From positions 13,411 through 63,022 of the forward strand of contig DDIC01000053.1 of NCBI GenBank assembly GCA_002338335.1: a stretch of 49,612 bases of DNA. Direction: 5' to 3'. The stretch is from Bacteroidetes bacterium UBA1860 (GTDB taxonomy: Bacteria; Bacteroidota; Rhodothermia; Balneolales; Balneolaceae). Shown here in pieces: positions 42,445 to 49,612 of this stretch (positions are counted from its first letter, which is position 1; each line of letters starts with the position of its first letter). The position numbers and the translations under genes were made by a program. The notes under the pieces are model-generated. The model saw only the letters and a list, made by a program, of their open reading frames with translations. It was not told where the DNA came from and did no database searches.

Positions 42445-43206
42445 ATGAGTGAGAAGCAACACCCTAAGTTAGAGATCATACTGTCTGCTAACGAAATTGA
42501 AGAAGGACAGCTAAAAGGCCGCTTGGTCGTGGTCATCGATATTTTACGAGCTTCAAGCACAATGATCACAGCACTCTCGAATGGTGCTACAAAGATTTAT
42601 CCTGTGGAGGAAACAGACCAGGCCTTCCGATTGGTCCAAAATATGGATCGTAAGCAGGTATTAACGCTCGGAGAGCGTAATGGAGTAATAATTGAAGGGT
42701 TTGATTACGGAAACTCACCCTTAAGTTGCACGCCTGAAGTTGTGGGGGGGAAGCAACTTATTATGACGACCACGAATGGAACTCGCGCCCTTGAATACTC
42801 CAAAGGGGCCGAAGAGATCCTTGTTGGAGGGTTTTTGAATTATTCAGCCATTCTTGAGCGAGTTGAAGGTGCTTTGTATCAATCGATCCCTGTAACTCTT
42901 TTTTGTGCTGGCTGGAGAGGGTGTCCTGCGCTGGAGGATACACTCTTTGCAGGCATGATTCTGAATGCTTTATTAGAACGAGGCAATCCTTCGCTTCAGC
43001 CCCTCTCAGACGCGGGTCATATGGCGATTTGCTTAGCTCAAAGGCTTGGCGAGAAAGCCCCCGTGGGGATCGTGAAACAGAGTGATCATGCCCGTCGACT
43101 TGCAGGCCTCGTGGGAGAAGATGAGGTAGAGGTGTGTTGCTCTATGGATGCGTGCCCTGTCCTTCCTGTGATGTTGGACGGCACCATTGAGCTATCCAAA
43201 CGGTAG
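42445..43206 (+). CDS. comB: 2-phosphosulfolactate phosphatase family (ComB)
   Basis: A 253-residue ComB-family phosphatase. Conserved blocks are VVVIDILRASSTMITAL, LTLGERNGVIIEGFDYGNSP and LIMTTTNGTRALEYS, with the acidic metal-binding Asp and Cys residues of the family. Archaeal ComB makes sulfolactate for coenzyme M; in bacteria lacking coenzyme M the role is unsettled, and sulfolactate or sulfonate metabolism is the usual suggestion. It starts 3 bases after gcvT, so the two are co-transcribed. No other sulfonate gene is seen in the window. Confidence 0.88.
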   Translation: MSEKQHPKLEIILSANEIEEGQLKGRLVVVIDILRASSTMITALSNGATKIYPVEETDQAFRLVQNMDRKQVLTLGERNGVIIEGFDYGNSPLSCTPEVVGGKQLIMTTTNGTRALEYSKGAEEILVGGFLNYSAILERVEGALYQSIPVTLFCAGWRGCPALEDTLFAGMILNALLERGNPSLQPLSDAGHMAICLAQRLGEKAPVGIVKQSDHARRLAGLVGEDEVEVCCSMDACPVLPVMLDGTIELSKR

Positions 43207-43259
43207 TTGTGTCTCATTTTCACGATATTCCATGTTAGTCGACGTTCGAATCGCCTATC

Positions 43260-45689
43260 ATGCCTACTAAAGCAACCACAAACTCATCCTCTAGAAGAAG
43301 TCTCATCGTCCTTGGTGTGATGATGATTGGCATAGGTTTGCTCTATTTATTGAGCCTCTTAACCTTTCAGGAGTCGGATTATGCTGCTGTCAGCAGGCTT
43401 GGATTCGGTGATTTGTTAGACCCTTCTAGCCGCTCTGCCACGCTCGTTCAGAACTGGGTTGGAACCGTGGGGGCATGGCTAGCCCATTTGAGTGTAACAC
43501 TGCTTTTTGGCGTATTTAGTGTGACGCTTCCTGTTGTACTCATTGGCTCTGGGTGGGTGATGATACGTGATCTGTCATGGGATCGATGGCTCAGAAAAGT
43601 TGTCTTGATGACCTTTTGGATGCTCACGCTGAGCACGTTTGCTGGTTGGTTCGCTTTAGAGTTTGACTCGATCTCTTCTGTCATGAGCGGACAAGTGGGC
43701 TTCATGTTAGCCTCCCTTTTGCAGGGGTTGTTGAGCTGGGGTGCCTTGATTTTGCTGCTCACAGCATTGGCAACACTCTCCTTTATGACGTTTAAGGTGG
43801 ACTTTTCCTTTTTGCTGAATCTTGATGTGAGTGCTTTCACGCAATGGGTGAAACAGCGCTTGAGTTCGATGAGGAAATTAGCTGATGCTCAAAAAGAAGT
43901 GCCTCGAGCTGCAGTATCTCGACCCAGTGAGCCTCAAGCAGACACTCCTAAATCTTCTGCCTCCTCTCCTGCTTCAGCTTCTGCATCTTCAGCACCTCCT
44001 GCGTCCACGCCTGCACCCACTACTGAAACCCCAGCCTCTACCCAACCCCCTACAAAATCATCCGAAGAGGCCTCTTCGTCGTCAGGAAATATTGAAATCG
44101 TGGTGGGGCAAGAAGAGGAAGACGCGGGTACCAAAGACCTAGGGCGGGCACAAAAAGCAGCGGCCAGTGGGTCCAAAAATAAATTTCAATTTCCGTCTGA
44201 GGACTTACTCGATCCTGCGACGGAGGATGACACTCCCGTGAATATGGATGAGATTCGCAGGGTTGGCGATTTGATTAGCGATAAACTAAAGCAACACAAT
44301 ATTGCTCTAAAAACTCATGCAGAGGATGACGGCGAGGACCGAGAGTTGCGCGCAACCGTTGGGCCAACCGTAACGCTGTATGAGATTGAGCCAGAGGATC
44401 ACGTAAAGATTAGCCGGATTGGGGGATATGCTAATGATTTGAAGATGGCAACCGCGGCCAAGGGGATTCGTATCATTGCCCCTATTCCAGGAAAATCAGC
44501 GGTTGGCATTGAGATTCCAAACTCAAATCGACAGATGGTTCATATCCGGTCGATGATTAACAAGAAGAAGTTTGTCGATTCAGATATGGATCTTCCGATT
44601 GCATTTGGGAAGACGATTGACAATGAAATTTTTATGATCGATTTGGCCCGCATGCCCCATTTGTTGATTGCTGGGGCCACGGGTTCTGGAAAATCGGTCG
44701 GGATTAATACCATTATCACGTGTTTACTGTACAAACTTCATCCAGATAATCTGAAGTTTGTCCTCATTGACCCCAAAAAGATTGAATTATCACTCTATCG
44801 TCACATTCAGAATCAATATCTAGCCTATGTTGAGGGGGCTGAGGAGCCGATTGTGACCGACACCAGCAAGGCTTTGGGAGCGCTCAAAAGCGTCTGTAAA
44901 GAGATGGATAGTCGGTATGAGCTGCTCAAGATGGCCATGGTGCGGGATATCAAAGCTTATAACGATAAGTTTGCTGCGGGTGGGCTCGAGGATGACTTAG
45001 GGCATAGACATCTGCCGTTTATTGTCGTAATTATTGATGAGTTAGCGGATCTAATGATGACCGCTGGGCGTCAGATTGAGGAACCCATTTCTAGGATAGC
45101 TCAACTAGCGCGGGCTGTTGGCATTCATTTGGTAATTGCGACACAAAGGCCCTCGGTGAATGTGATTACAGGAACCATTAAAGCGAATTTCCCCGCTCGT
45201 ATTGCATATCAAGTTGCTTCGAAAGTCGATTCGCGCACCATTTTGGATGTGGGTGGGGCGGATGAGCTTGTTGGGAAAGGGGACATGCTGTTTAGTAATG
45301 GGGCCCAGATGGTTCGGGTGCAGAATGCATTCGTTTCAACGGAAGAAGTGGAGCGGATTACCGCCTTTATTGGACAGCAGTCCCATTATAACCAGCCCTT
45401 GGTCTTGGAGAGTGATGAGGCAGAAGAAGCTGCGGGGCAGGGGGATGTAGGGGATGTCGACTCTTTGTTTATAGAGGCCGCGAAAACGGTGATGTTGCAC
45501 CAGCAAGGGAGTGTGTCACTTCTTCAACGAAAGCTTAAAATAGGATATAACCGTGCTGGGCGTTTGATTGATCAACTCTTTGCGCTTGGTGTTGTCGGCC
45601 CATATCAAGGAAGTGCCGCCCGGGATGTACTCATTGAAACAGAGGAGGAGCTCCAAGAGCTTCTCGACAAGCACGGAATCAAAGGATGA
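43260..45689 (+). CDS. ftsK: DNA translocase FtsK/SpoIIIE
   Basis: Hexameric DNA pump for chromosome segregation at division. The 809 residues have four N-terminal membrane helices (about 15-190), a low-complexity Ser/Ala/Pro/Thr linker (about 215-280), then the alpha and beta motor with Walker A LLIAGATGSGKSVGINTII and Walker B IVVIIDELADLMM. The C-terminal winged-helix gamma domain (SVSLLQRKLKIGYNRAGRLI) binds KOPS-like sequences. The linker is shorter than in E. coli, as is common outside enterobacteria. Its stop overlaps the next ATG by 4 bases. Confidence 0.96.
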   Translation: MPTKATTNSSSRRSLIVLGVMMIGIGLLYLLSLLTFQESDYAAVSRLGFGDLLDPSSRSATLVQNWVGTVGAWLAHLSVTLLFGVFSVTLPVVLIGSGWVMIRDLSWDRWLRKVVLMTFWMLTLSTFAGWFALEFDSISSVMSGQVGFMLASLLQGLLSWGALILLLTALATLSFMTFKVDFSFLLNLDVSAFTQWVKQRLSSMRKLADAQKEVPRAAVSRPSEPQADTPKSSASSPASASASSAPPASTPAPTTETPASTQPPTKSSEEASSSSGNIEIVVGQEEEDAGTKDLGRAQKAAASGSKNKFQFPSEDLLDPATEDDTPVNMDEIRRVGDLISDKLKQHNIALKTHAEDDGEDRELRATVGPTVTLYEIEPEDHVKISRIGGYANDLKMATAAKGIRIIAPIPGKSAVGIEIPNSNRQMVHIRSMINKKKFVDSDMDLPIAFGKTIDNEIFMIDLARMPHLLIAGATGSGKSVGINTIITCLLYKLHPDNLKFVLIDPKKIELSLYRHIQNQYLAYVEGAEEPIVTDTSKALGALKSVCKEMDSRYELLKMAMVRDIKAYNDKFAAGGLEDDLGHRHLPFIVVIIDELADLMMTAGRQIEEPISRIAQLARAVGIHLVIATQRPSVNVITGTIKANFPARIAYQVASKVDSRTILDVGGADELVGKGDMLFSNGAQMVRVQNAFVSTEEVERITAFIGQQSHYNQPLVLESDEAEEAAGQGDVGDVDSLFIEAAKTVMLHQQGSVSLLQRKLKIGYNRAGRLIDQLFALGVVGPYQGSAARDVLIETEEELQELLDKHGIKG

Positions 45690-46537
45690 AACAGACATGG
45701 CTGAGGGGTCTGGGATTAAGTAGTGTCCTCTTTTTTATGAGTGTGATACCTGTTGCCAATGCCCAAGATGGTGTGAATGCGCAAGACGCTGAGGTTCTTC
45801 AAGACAAAAACACACCTTTTTTGGATGCTTTTATTACACAAGCTCAAAGTGGCCAACTCTTAACGATGGATTTTACAGCACTGTCTGAAGATGATTTTAC
45901 TGGACAATCCACTGAAGTGAGTGGTCGTGTGGCCTTGGGCGTTGGATTTAGCCGATTTGAAACCGATGACCGGGTCATTGTGATGATTGGTGATACCTCG
46001 TGGGTGATGGATCGGTCTCAAAACCGAGTCATTATCAGTGTGTTGGCTCTAGAAGAGCGTGAGTTCTCTGTGGAGTGGTTTCTTCGAGAAAAAGACCATG
46101 CAATCTCCTCCAATCCACGCAATGAAACGACGATGGCTTTCGACGAAGACCTTCCCTGGCAGTTGGAGCAAGTGACCATGGAAACGATTGCAGGACAAGT
46201 GCTAGAAAAAATAACGATTGCCTCCACAGACCCTTTTTCTACTTGGGAAACAGCTCAGTTGTGGATGGCGATGCGTGAGGGTTCTGCGAGGGATAGGACA
46301 CAAGCCACAGGGGAATCCAAAGGAGAGCCTATAAAATTGGTGGTTAACGATCCTGTAGGGGCTACTACGAGCACGCAATTTACCAATCAGCGTTGGCTGG
46401 ATTGGGACATGACGTCGACTGCACATCCGTTAGCGTTGGCACAGAATTCGGATGAGCCGTGGGCCTTACCGGTGGATCAAGACACTCAGATTACAGACTT
46501 GCGTGAATCGTTTGAGAATCAAGAGGATGACTTATGA
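45686..46537 (+). CDS. LolA-like outer-membrane lipoprotein carrier
   Basis: A 283-residue exported protein. A signal peptide (GLSSVLFFMSVIPVANA) precedes the mature part. Residues about 55-120 resemble the LolA half-barrel: MDFTALSEDDFTGQSTEVSG then DDRVIVMIGDTSWVMDRSQN, and placement directly after ftsK is the standard Bacteroidota location of a lolA gene. The C-terminal 150 residues (polar, rich in Asp, Thr and Gln) are not typical of LolA. The ATG overlaps the ftsK stop and the end overlaps the next gene by 4 bases (ATGA), so the block is coupled. Confidence 0.6.
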   Translation: MKQTWLRGLGLSSVLFFMSVIPVANAQDGVNAQDAEVLQDKNTPFLDAFITQAQSGQLLTMDFTALSEDDFTGQSTEVSGRVALGVGFSRFETDDRVIVMIGDTSWVMDRSQNRVIISVLALEEREFSVEWFLREKDHAISSNPRNETTMAFDEDLPWQLEQVTMETIAGQVLEKITIASTDPFSTWETAQLWMAMREGSARDRTQATGESKGEPIKLVVNDPVGATTSTQFTNQRWLDWDMTSTAHPLALAQNSDEPWALPVDQDTQITDLRESFENQEDDL

Positions 46538-47619
46538 ACCATGAGGCAACAGGGCATGAAAAAGACGCTTCCTCTATGGAAAATCCTCAAGATGTGACGA
46601 GTCCACAAGAGCCAAAACAACCCAGTATGTGGGGAAGACTGGCTAAAATCGTGGGCTCTCTTGTGATTGCTGGGGTGTTGTTGTGGTTTTCATTGCGCGG
46701 AATTGACCTTCAAGAGTTTTGGCAACAACTTCAGCGAGTCCCTTTGGGCTGGGTCTGGATTTTCATCCCTGTCGCAATCCTCAGTCACTTATTTCGAGCT
46801 CTGCGATGGAGACTGTTGATTGAAAAAGAAGGCTCTGAGGCGAAAACTAGCACGTTATTTGCCGGCGTCATGTTGGGGTACTTTATGAACTTCCTGGTGC
46901 CCAGGCTTGGCGAAATCACAAGGCCTGTCTATGTGGCACGAAAAATCAATGCCTCTTCAAGCTGGATGATTGGTACGATTGTTTTGGAGAGGATCATCGA
47001 CTTACTCATCCTCATTGGGTTATTTTTCTTTGTGATTTTGGCCTTGTTGAGCGACTCAAGTGTCGTGACGGGCCTCTTGGGAACCGATGAGGTCCCCACG
47101 ACTTTATTGCTAGGCATTGTGGCTGCGGCGCTTATCGTGTTAGGCTTGATCTGGATTGGCTTGAAAGGGATCATGGCCTCGCGCGACCGACTTCCAGCAC
47201 CTGTGCAAAAAATCGCTGATTTAATCGTCTCATTTGGACAGGGTGTGTTGTCTATTCGTGGACTCAAAACCTGGCCTCAATTTACTGGGTATACAATTCT
47301 TACGTGGTTGGGGTACATCGCCATGAGTTACCTCCCCTTCTTTGCCATTGAGACGGTGCAGTCTGGTGTAACCTTAGGATTTACCGAGGCAATTGTCATT
47401 ACTGTGGTGGCCGGAATTGGAATTACCATACCTACGCCCGGTGGAATTGGCACCTATCATTTGTTTGTGCAACAGGCACTTTTTTTATTGTATGGTGTAC
47501 CACTTGTTGAAGGTCTTGCCTATGCTACATTATCCCATGGGCTAGGGATGATTGTGATTTTAGTCTCTACACCCATCCTGCTCTGGTTTGACAAGAATTT
47601 TACAAATGATGCGTTATAA
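46534..47619 (+). CDS. LPG synthase TM / YbhN-like flippase-domain membrane protein
   Basis: A 361-residue inner-membrane protein with about 8 hydrophobic segments of the lysylphosphatidylglycerol synthase transmembrane region family (MprF/AglD/YbhN). Typical elements are LRALRWRLL-like AILSHLFRALRWRLLIEKEG, then MLGYFMNFLVPRLGEITRPV, and TIPTPGGIGTYHLFVQQALF. It lacks the soluble lysyl-transferase domain of MprF. Such proteins are lipid or polyprenyl-phosphate flippases. An acidic, Gln- and Pro-rich N-terminal tail of about 35 residues precedes the first helix. It starts within the lolA-like gene by a 4-base overlap. Confidence 0.85.
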   Translation: MNHEATGHEKDASSMENPQDVTSPQEPKQPSMWGRLAKIVGSLVIAGVLLWFSLRGIDLQEFWQQLQRVPLGWVWIFIPVAILSHLFRALRWRLLIEKEGSEAKTSTLFAGVMLGYFMNFLVPRLGEITRPVYVARKINASSSWMIGTIVLERIIDLLILIGLFFFVILALLSDSSVVTGLLGTDEVPTTLLLGIVAAALIVLGLIWIGLKGIMASRDRLPAPVQKIADLIVSFGQGVLSIRGLKTWPQFTGYTILTWLGYIAMSYLPFFAIETVQSGVTLGFTEAIVITVVAGIGITIPTPGGIGTYHLFVQQALFLLYGVPLVEGLAYATLSHGLGMIVILVSTPILLWFDKNFTNDAL

Positions 47620-47623
47620 CACG

Positions 47624-49525
47624 ATGAAATCGATTCTTAAAACTTGGTCCGTTGGGTTTATGGCGGTAATGGGTCTCTCTATGGTCTTTTGGTTAAGCCC
47701 ATGGACTGGGGTGGTTGCACAGGATAATACGGGAGGATCAGGATCTGGAAGTGGATCAGAATCTCGTGGTGAGAGCTCGCTACTCCCTGAGATTAACCCA
47801 CAAGACATTGAAATACGAAGTGAGTACAAGGCGCAGTTTCCGGGTGTGAGGCGTCAACCGATACTTGGATTTAAGCCAAGAGCTCGCGTGTTTCAGCTAG
47901 ACCCCAATCGAATGCCCTATATGGAGAGTGTGGACGAGGTGATCATGAACCTGCCCATTGGGACCTTGTCCAGGCCCGACGCGCCCCCCTATTCAGCATG
48001 GAATCCACCTGATCCAGAAACGTTGCTTCTGACGGCGTCGACAAGTAGTGCCATTACTCCTCGCGTGAGACTTGATTGGGCAACCCAACCACAGCGCCAG
48101 CCAATCGGCAGCCAGATGGACTCAGTGGGTCGCAGTCAATCGTATAAGCCTTGGGTTGGCATTATGCTGGATGGCATGAGTGAAGGGAATGCTGAGCCAT
48201 TTGAAGAGGTTCAGCGCTCAAAGGCTATAGGGCAAGTCTGGATTCGTAAACCTTTTAAAAATAATGTGAATTGGTCCACCACACTGGGCGGCTCCCATCG
48301 TGTGTTGGAGTGGTATTCAAGGCCCTCTGATTGGGTGCCACCTGCAGGGATTGAGGGAGCTGCCTCGGAGAATGATGAACCATTATGGCGGAATCAATGG
48401 AGTGTATTGGAGGTAGAAACGCAGCTTGCCAAACGTCGTCTTGATCAGCAACATTGGACCGTTGAGCTTGCTGCATCATTAGGCAGCTCTTCGTACGAAG
48501 ACGCCGTGACGCAAGAGTGTTGTCAACCCTTGGATCGGGATGTGTCTAATGTGGAGTTGGCGTTTGCCAAACAATGGCTTGGAGCCAATCCACAAGATTA
48601 TTGGGTCGTGGATGTGGCCACTGGGTGGTTTGCACTAAGTGGAGAGCACCAGGGGTATGTGACGACCACGGGAGAGTTTAAGCGGTGGTTGTGGGGCCGC
48701 ACTCCATTTGGTGCTCATGCTGGTATTACCCTGAGGCAACGCACGGATAAAGGGTCTACATTGTATCCTGTCGGGGGAGCCTCGTTTGAGCATACGTTTT
48801 CTCGCATCCTAACACTCGATTTAGATCTACTACAGGAGGTTAGGTTTGGGTCAGCAGATCGAGCATACGAATTGGCGCCCACGAGCCCTTACCTCGACCT
48901 GTTGCCACCCTCGGCAAACACGACAGCAGATGCAACGTTACGCGTTTCCTTTCCGTGGTCTACGGAGATTGCGCTTCATGTGTCAAGTAGTATCCAGAGG
49001 GGGTATACACTTCCTGTGTGGGGGGCTTTGCCATTAAACCAGGCCAGCCAGAGCCTTGGGATTCGGCATCAGTGGACATCGCGTCAAGCGTGGATACACG
49101 AAGCCTCTGTGGCCATAACGCAACCCTTACTCGTCGACAGGGTTTGGTTTAGATTTGCAGGTGGACAACGATGGAGTGAGTTGTTAGATCGACCCTCCGC
49201 TATTCACTCATCGATTGAGAGCATACAAAAAGGTGCCGAGGTCCCCTTACTCGCAGATCGCTGGATCCGACTTCATGGCTATGGGGTGCTCATGGAGGGT
49301 CTCGTGTTAGACATCGAGGCGCATTATGAAGGGGAAGCCGTGACGAGTGTTGGAACGCCCATTGAGGGTGACTGGATGATTCATTCAAAGTTGGAATTTC
49401 AAATAGGAGAGGCATTCGGTATTTTTGCAAGAGGAGTCAACCTTACGTCATCTAGACGGATTCTGGTTGAAAATATGCGCACACGCCCTGGTGAAGTTTA
49501 TTTTGGGCTGCGGTGGACTCCATAA
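47624..49525 (+). CDS. Predicted outer-membrane beta-barrel protein
   Basis: A 633-residue exported protein that I do not recognise. The ATG at 47624 gives a signal peptide (MKSILKTWSVGFMAVMGLSM, cleaved near VVAQ); the frame is open 12 codons upstream, from a TTG inside the preceding gene. After a Gly/Ser-rich segment (GGSGSGSGSESRGE) the chain alternates polar and hydrophobic residues with aromatic girdles (for example TLGGSHRVLEWYSRPSDW, FGIFARGVNLTSSRRI) and ends PGEVYFGLRWTP, with a terminal aromatic-plus-polar pattern like many porins and TonB-receptor barrels. No TonB box or plug domain is seen. It could be a carrier or assembly-dependent barrel in the lolA block. Confidence 0.6.
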   Translation: MKSILKTWSVGFMAVMGLSMVFWLSPWTGVVAQDNTGGSGSGSGSESRGESSLLPEINPQDIEIRSEYKAQFPGVRRQPILGFKPRARVFQLDPNRMPYMESVDEVIMNLPIGTLSRPDAPPYSAWNPPDPETLLLTASTSSAITPRVRLDWATQPQRQPIGSQMDSVGRSQSYKPWVGIMLDGMSEGNAEPFEEVQRSKAIGQVWIRKPFKNNVNWSTTLGGSHRVLEWYSRPSDWVPPAGIEGAASENDEPLWRNQWSVLEVETQLAKRRLDQQHWTVELAASLGSSSYEDAVTQECCQPLDRDVSNVELAFAKQWLGANPQDYWVVDVATGWFALSGEHQGYVTTTGEFKRWLWGRTPFGAHAGITLRQRTDKGSTLYPVGGASFEHTFSRILTLDLDLLQEVRFGSADRAYELAPTSPYLDLLPPSANTTADATLRVSFPWSTEIALHVSSSIQRGYTLPVWGALPLNQASQSLGIRHQWTSRQAWIHEASVAITQPLLVDRVWFRFAGGQRWSELLDRPSAIHSSIESIQKGAEVPLLADRWIRLHGYGVLMEGLVLDIEAHYEGEAVTSVGTPIEGDWMIHSKLEFQIGEAFGIFARGVNLTSSRRILVENMRTRPGEVYFGLRWTP

Positions 49526-49545
49526 TACCATAGAGGGAACCAAAC

Positions 49546-49612
49546 ATGGGTCAAAAGCCGATAGATCATGCAATTGGCGAATGGATAATTGACAAATTGC
49601 GGCGTCATGAAG
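49546..49612 (+). CDS. Start of an unidentified gene, cut by window end
   Basis: An ATG 20 bases after the barrel gene's stop, preceded by AGAGGGA, a good Shine-Dalgarno site. Only 22 codons are visible, reading MGQKPIDHAIGEWIIDKLRR and so on. Too short to identify. Confidence 0.5.
   Translation, partial: MGQKPIDHAIGEWIIDKLRRHE

Noticed and set aside
1..49612. CRISPR arrays, insertion sequences, prophage or defence islands
   Set aside because: No regularly spaced repeats, transposase or integrase motifs, or defence gene sets were found; the HsdR-N-like protein stands alone.

Overview
This window looks like ordinary core chromosome from a member of the Bacteroidota/FCB group, most likely a Balneolota- or Rhodothermota-like lineage. 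That is an inference from gene content. The evidence is a Bacteroidota-style arginine operon that opens with a GNAT acetyltransferase, a SecA with a long insertion, ftsK followed by a lolA-like gene, weak Shine-Dalgarno sites, and several promoters resembling the Bacteroidota TTG/TAnnTTTG pattern. I see no transposase, integrase, phage gene, CRISPR array, rRNA or tRNA. No gene-free stretch exceeds about 212 bases.

Layout. 1-3497 (minus): arginine genes argA-like GNAT, argG, argC and argD (cut by the window edge), tightly overlapped. 3668-7420 (minus): mnmE, a POT peptide transporter with an unusual leader, and a Spy/CpxP-like periplasmic protein. 7547-8629 (plus): a calcium/sodium antiporter. 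8704-12831 (minus): secA followed 3 bases later by a polyphosphate-glucokinase-like gene. 13029-24430 (plus): rpmH-rnpA-yidC, an HsdR-N-like protein, pepP, uvrA, marC, dinB-like, an AGCS symporter and a PlsC-like acyltransferase with an extra C-terminal domain. 24470-26060 (minus): an azurin-like lipoprotein and a DUF4097-like beta-helix protein. 26176-27027 (plus): proline dehydrogenase. 27072-34976 (minus): gdhA, an S9 peptidase, dnaX, recR and an M1-type peptidase. 35137-36312 (plus): a phytase-like lipoprotein. 36266-38723 (minus): uvrB and a small membrane protein. 38840-39961 (plus): an E. coli-type T-protein (tyrA). 40053-41219 (minus): mrp. 41335-49612 (plus): gcvT, comB, ftsK, a lolA-like gene, an LPG-synthase-TM-like gene, an outer-membrane beta-barrel candidate and the first codons of one more gene.

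The genes serve arginine and tyrosine synthesis, nucleotide excision repair (uvrA, uvrB), replication and recombination (dnaX, recR), membrane-protein insertion (secA, yidC), chromosome segregation (ftsK), and peptide and amino-acid catabolism (POT, S9, M1, pepP, gdhA, proline dehydrogenase, AGCS), which suggests a protein-degrading heterotroph.

The strongest unusual signal is in dnaX. A run of ten A residues, preceded two bases upstream by a perfect 5-bp hairpin, ends the short gamma-like frame two codons later. The -1 frame stays open through a proline-rich linker into a typical tau C-terminus, so programmed slippage producing two products is likely. The same protein has lost the DnaX cysteine zinc module. 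Other notable points are a terminator-like hairpin nested in a 10-bp inverted repeat in the POT leader, a SecA tail without the usual zinc motif, and the T-protein fusion in this lineage.
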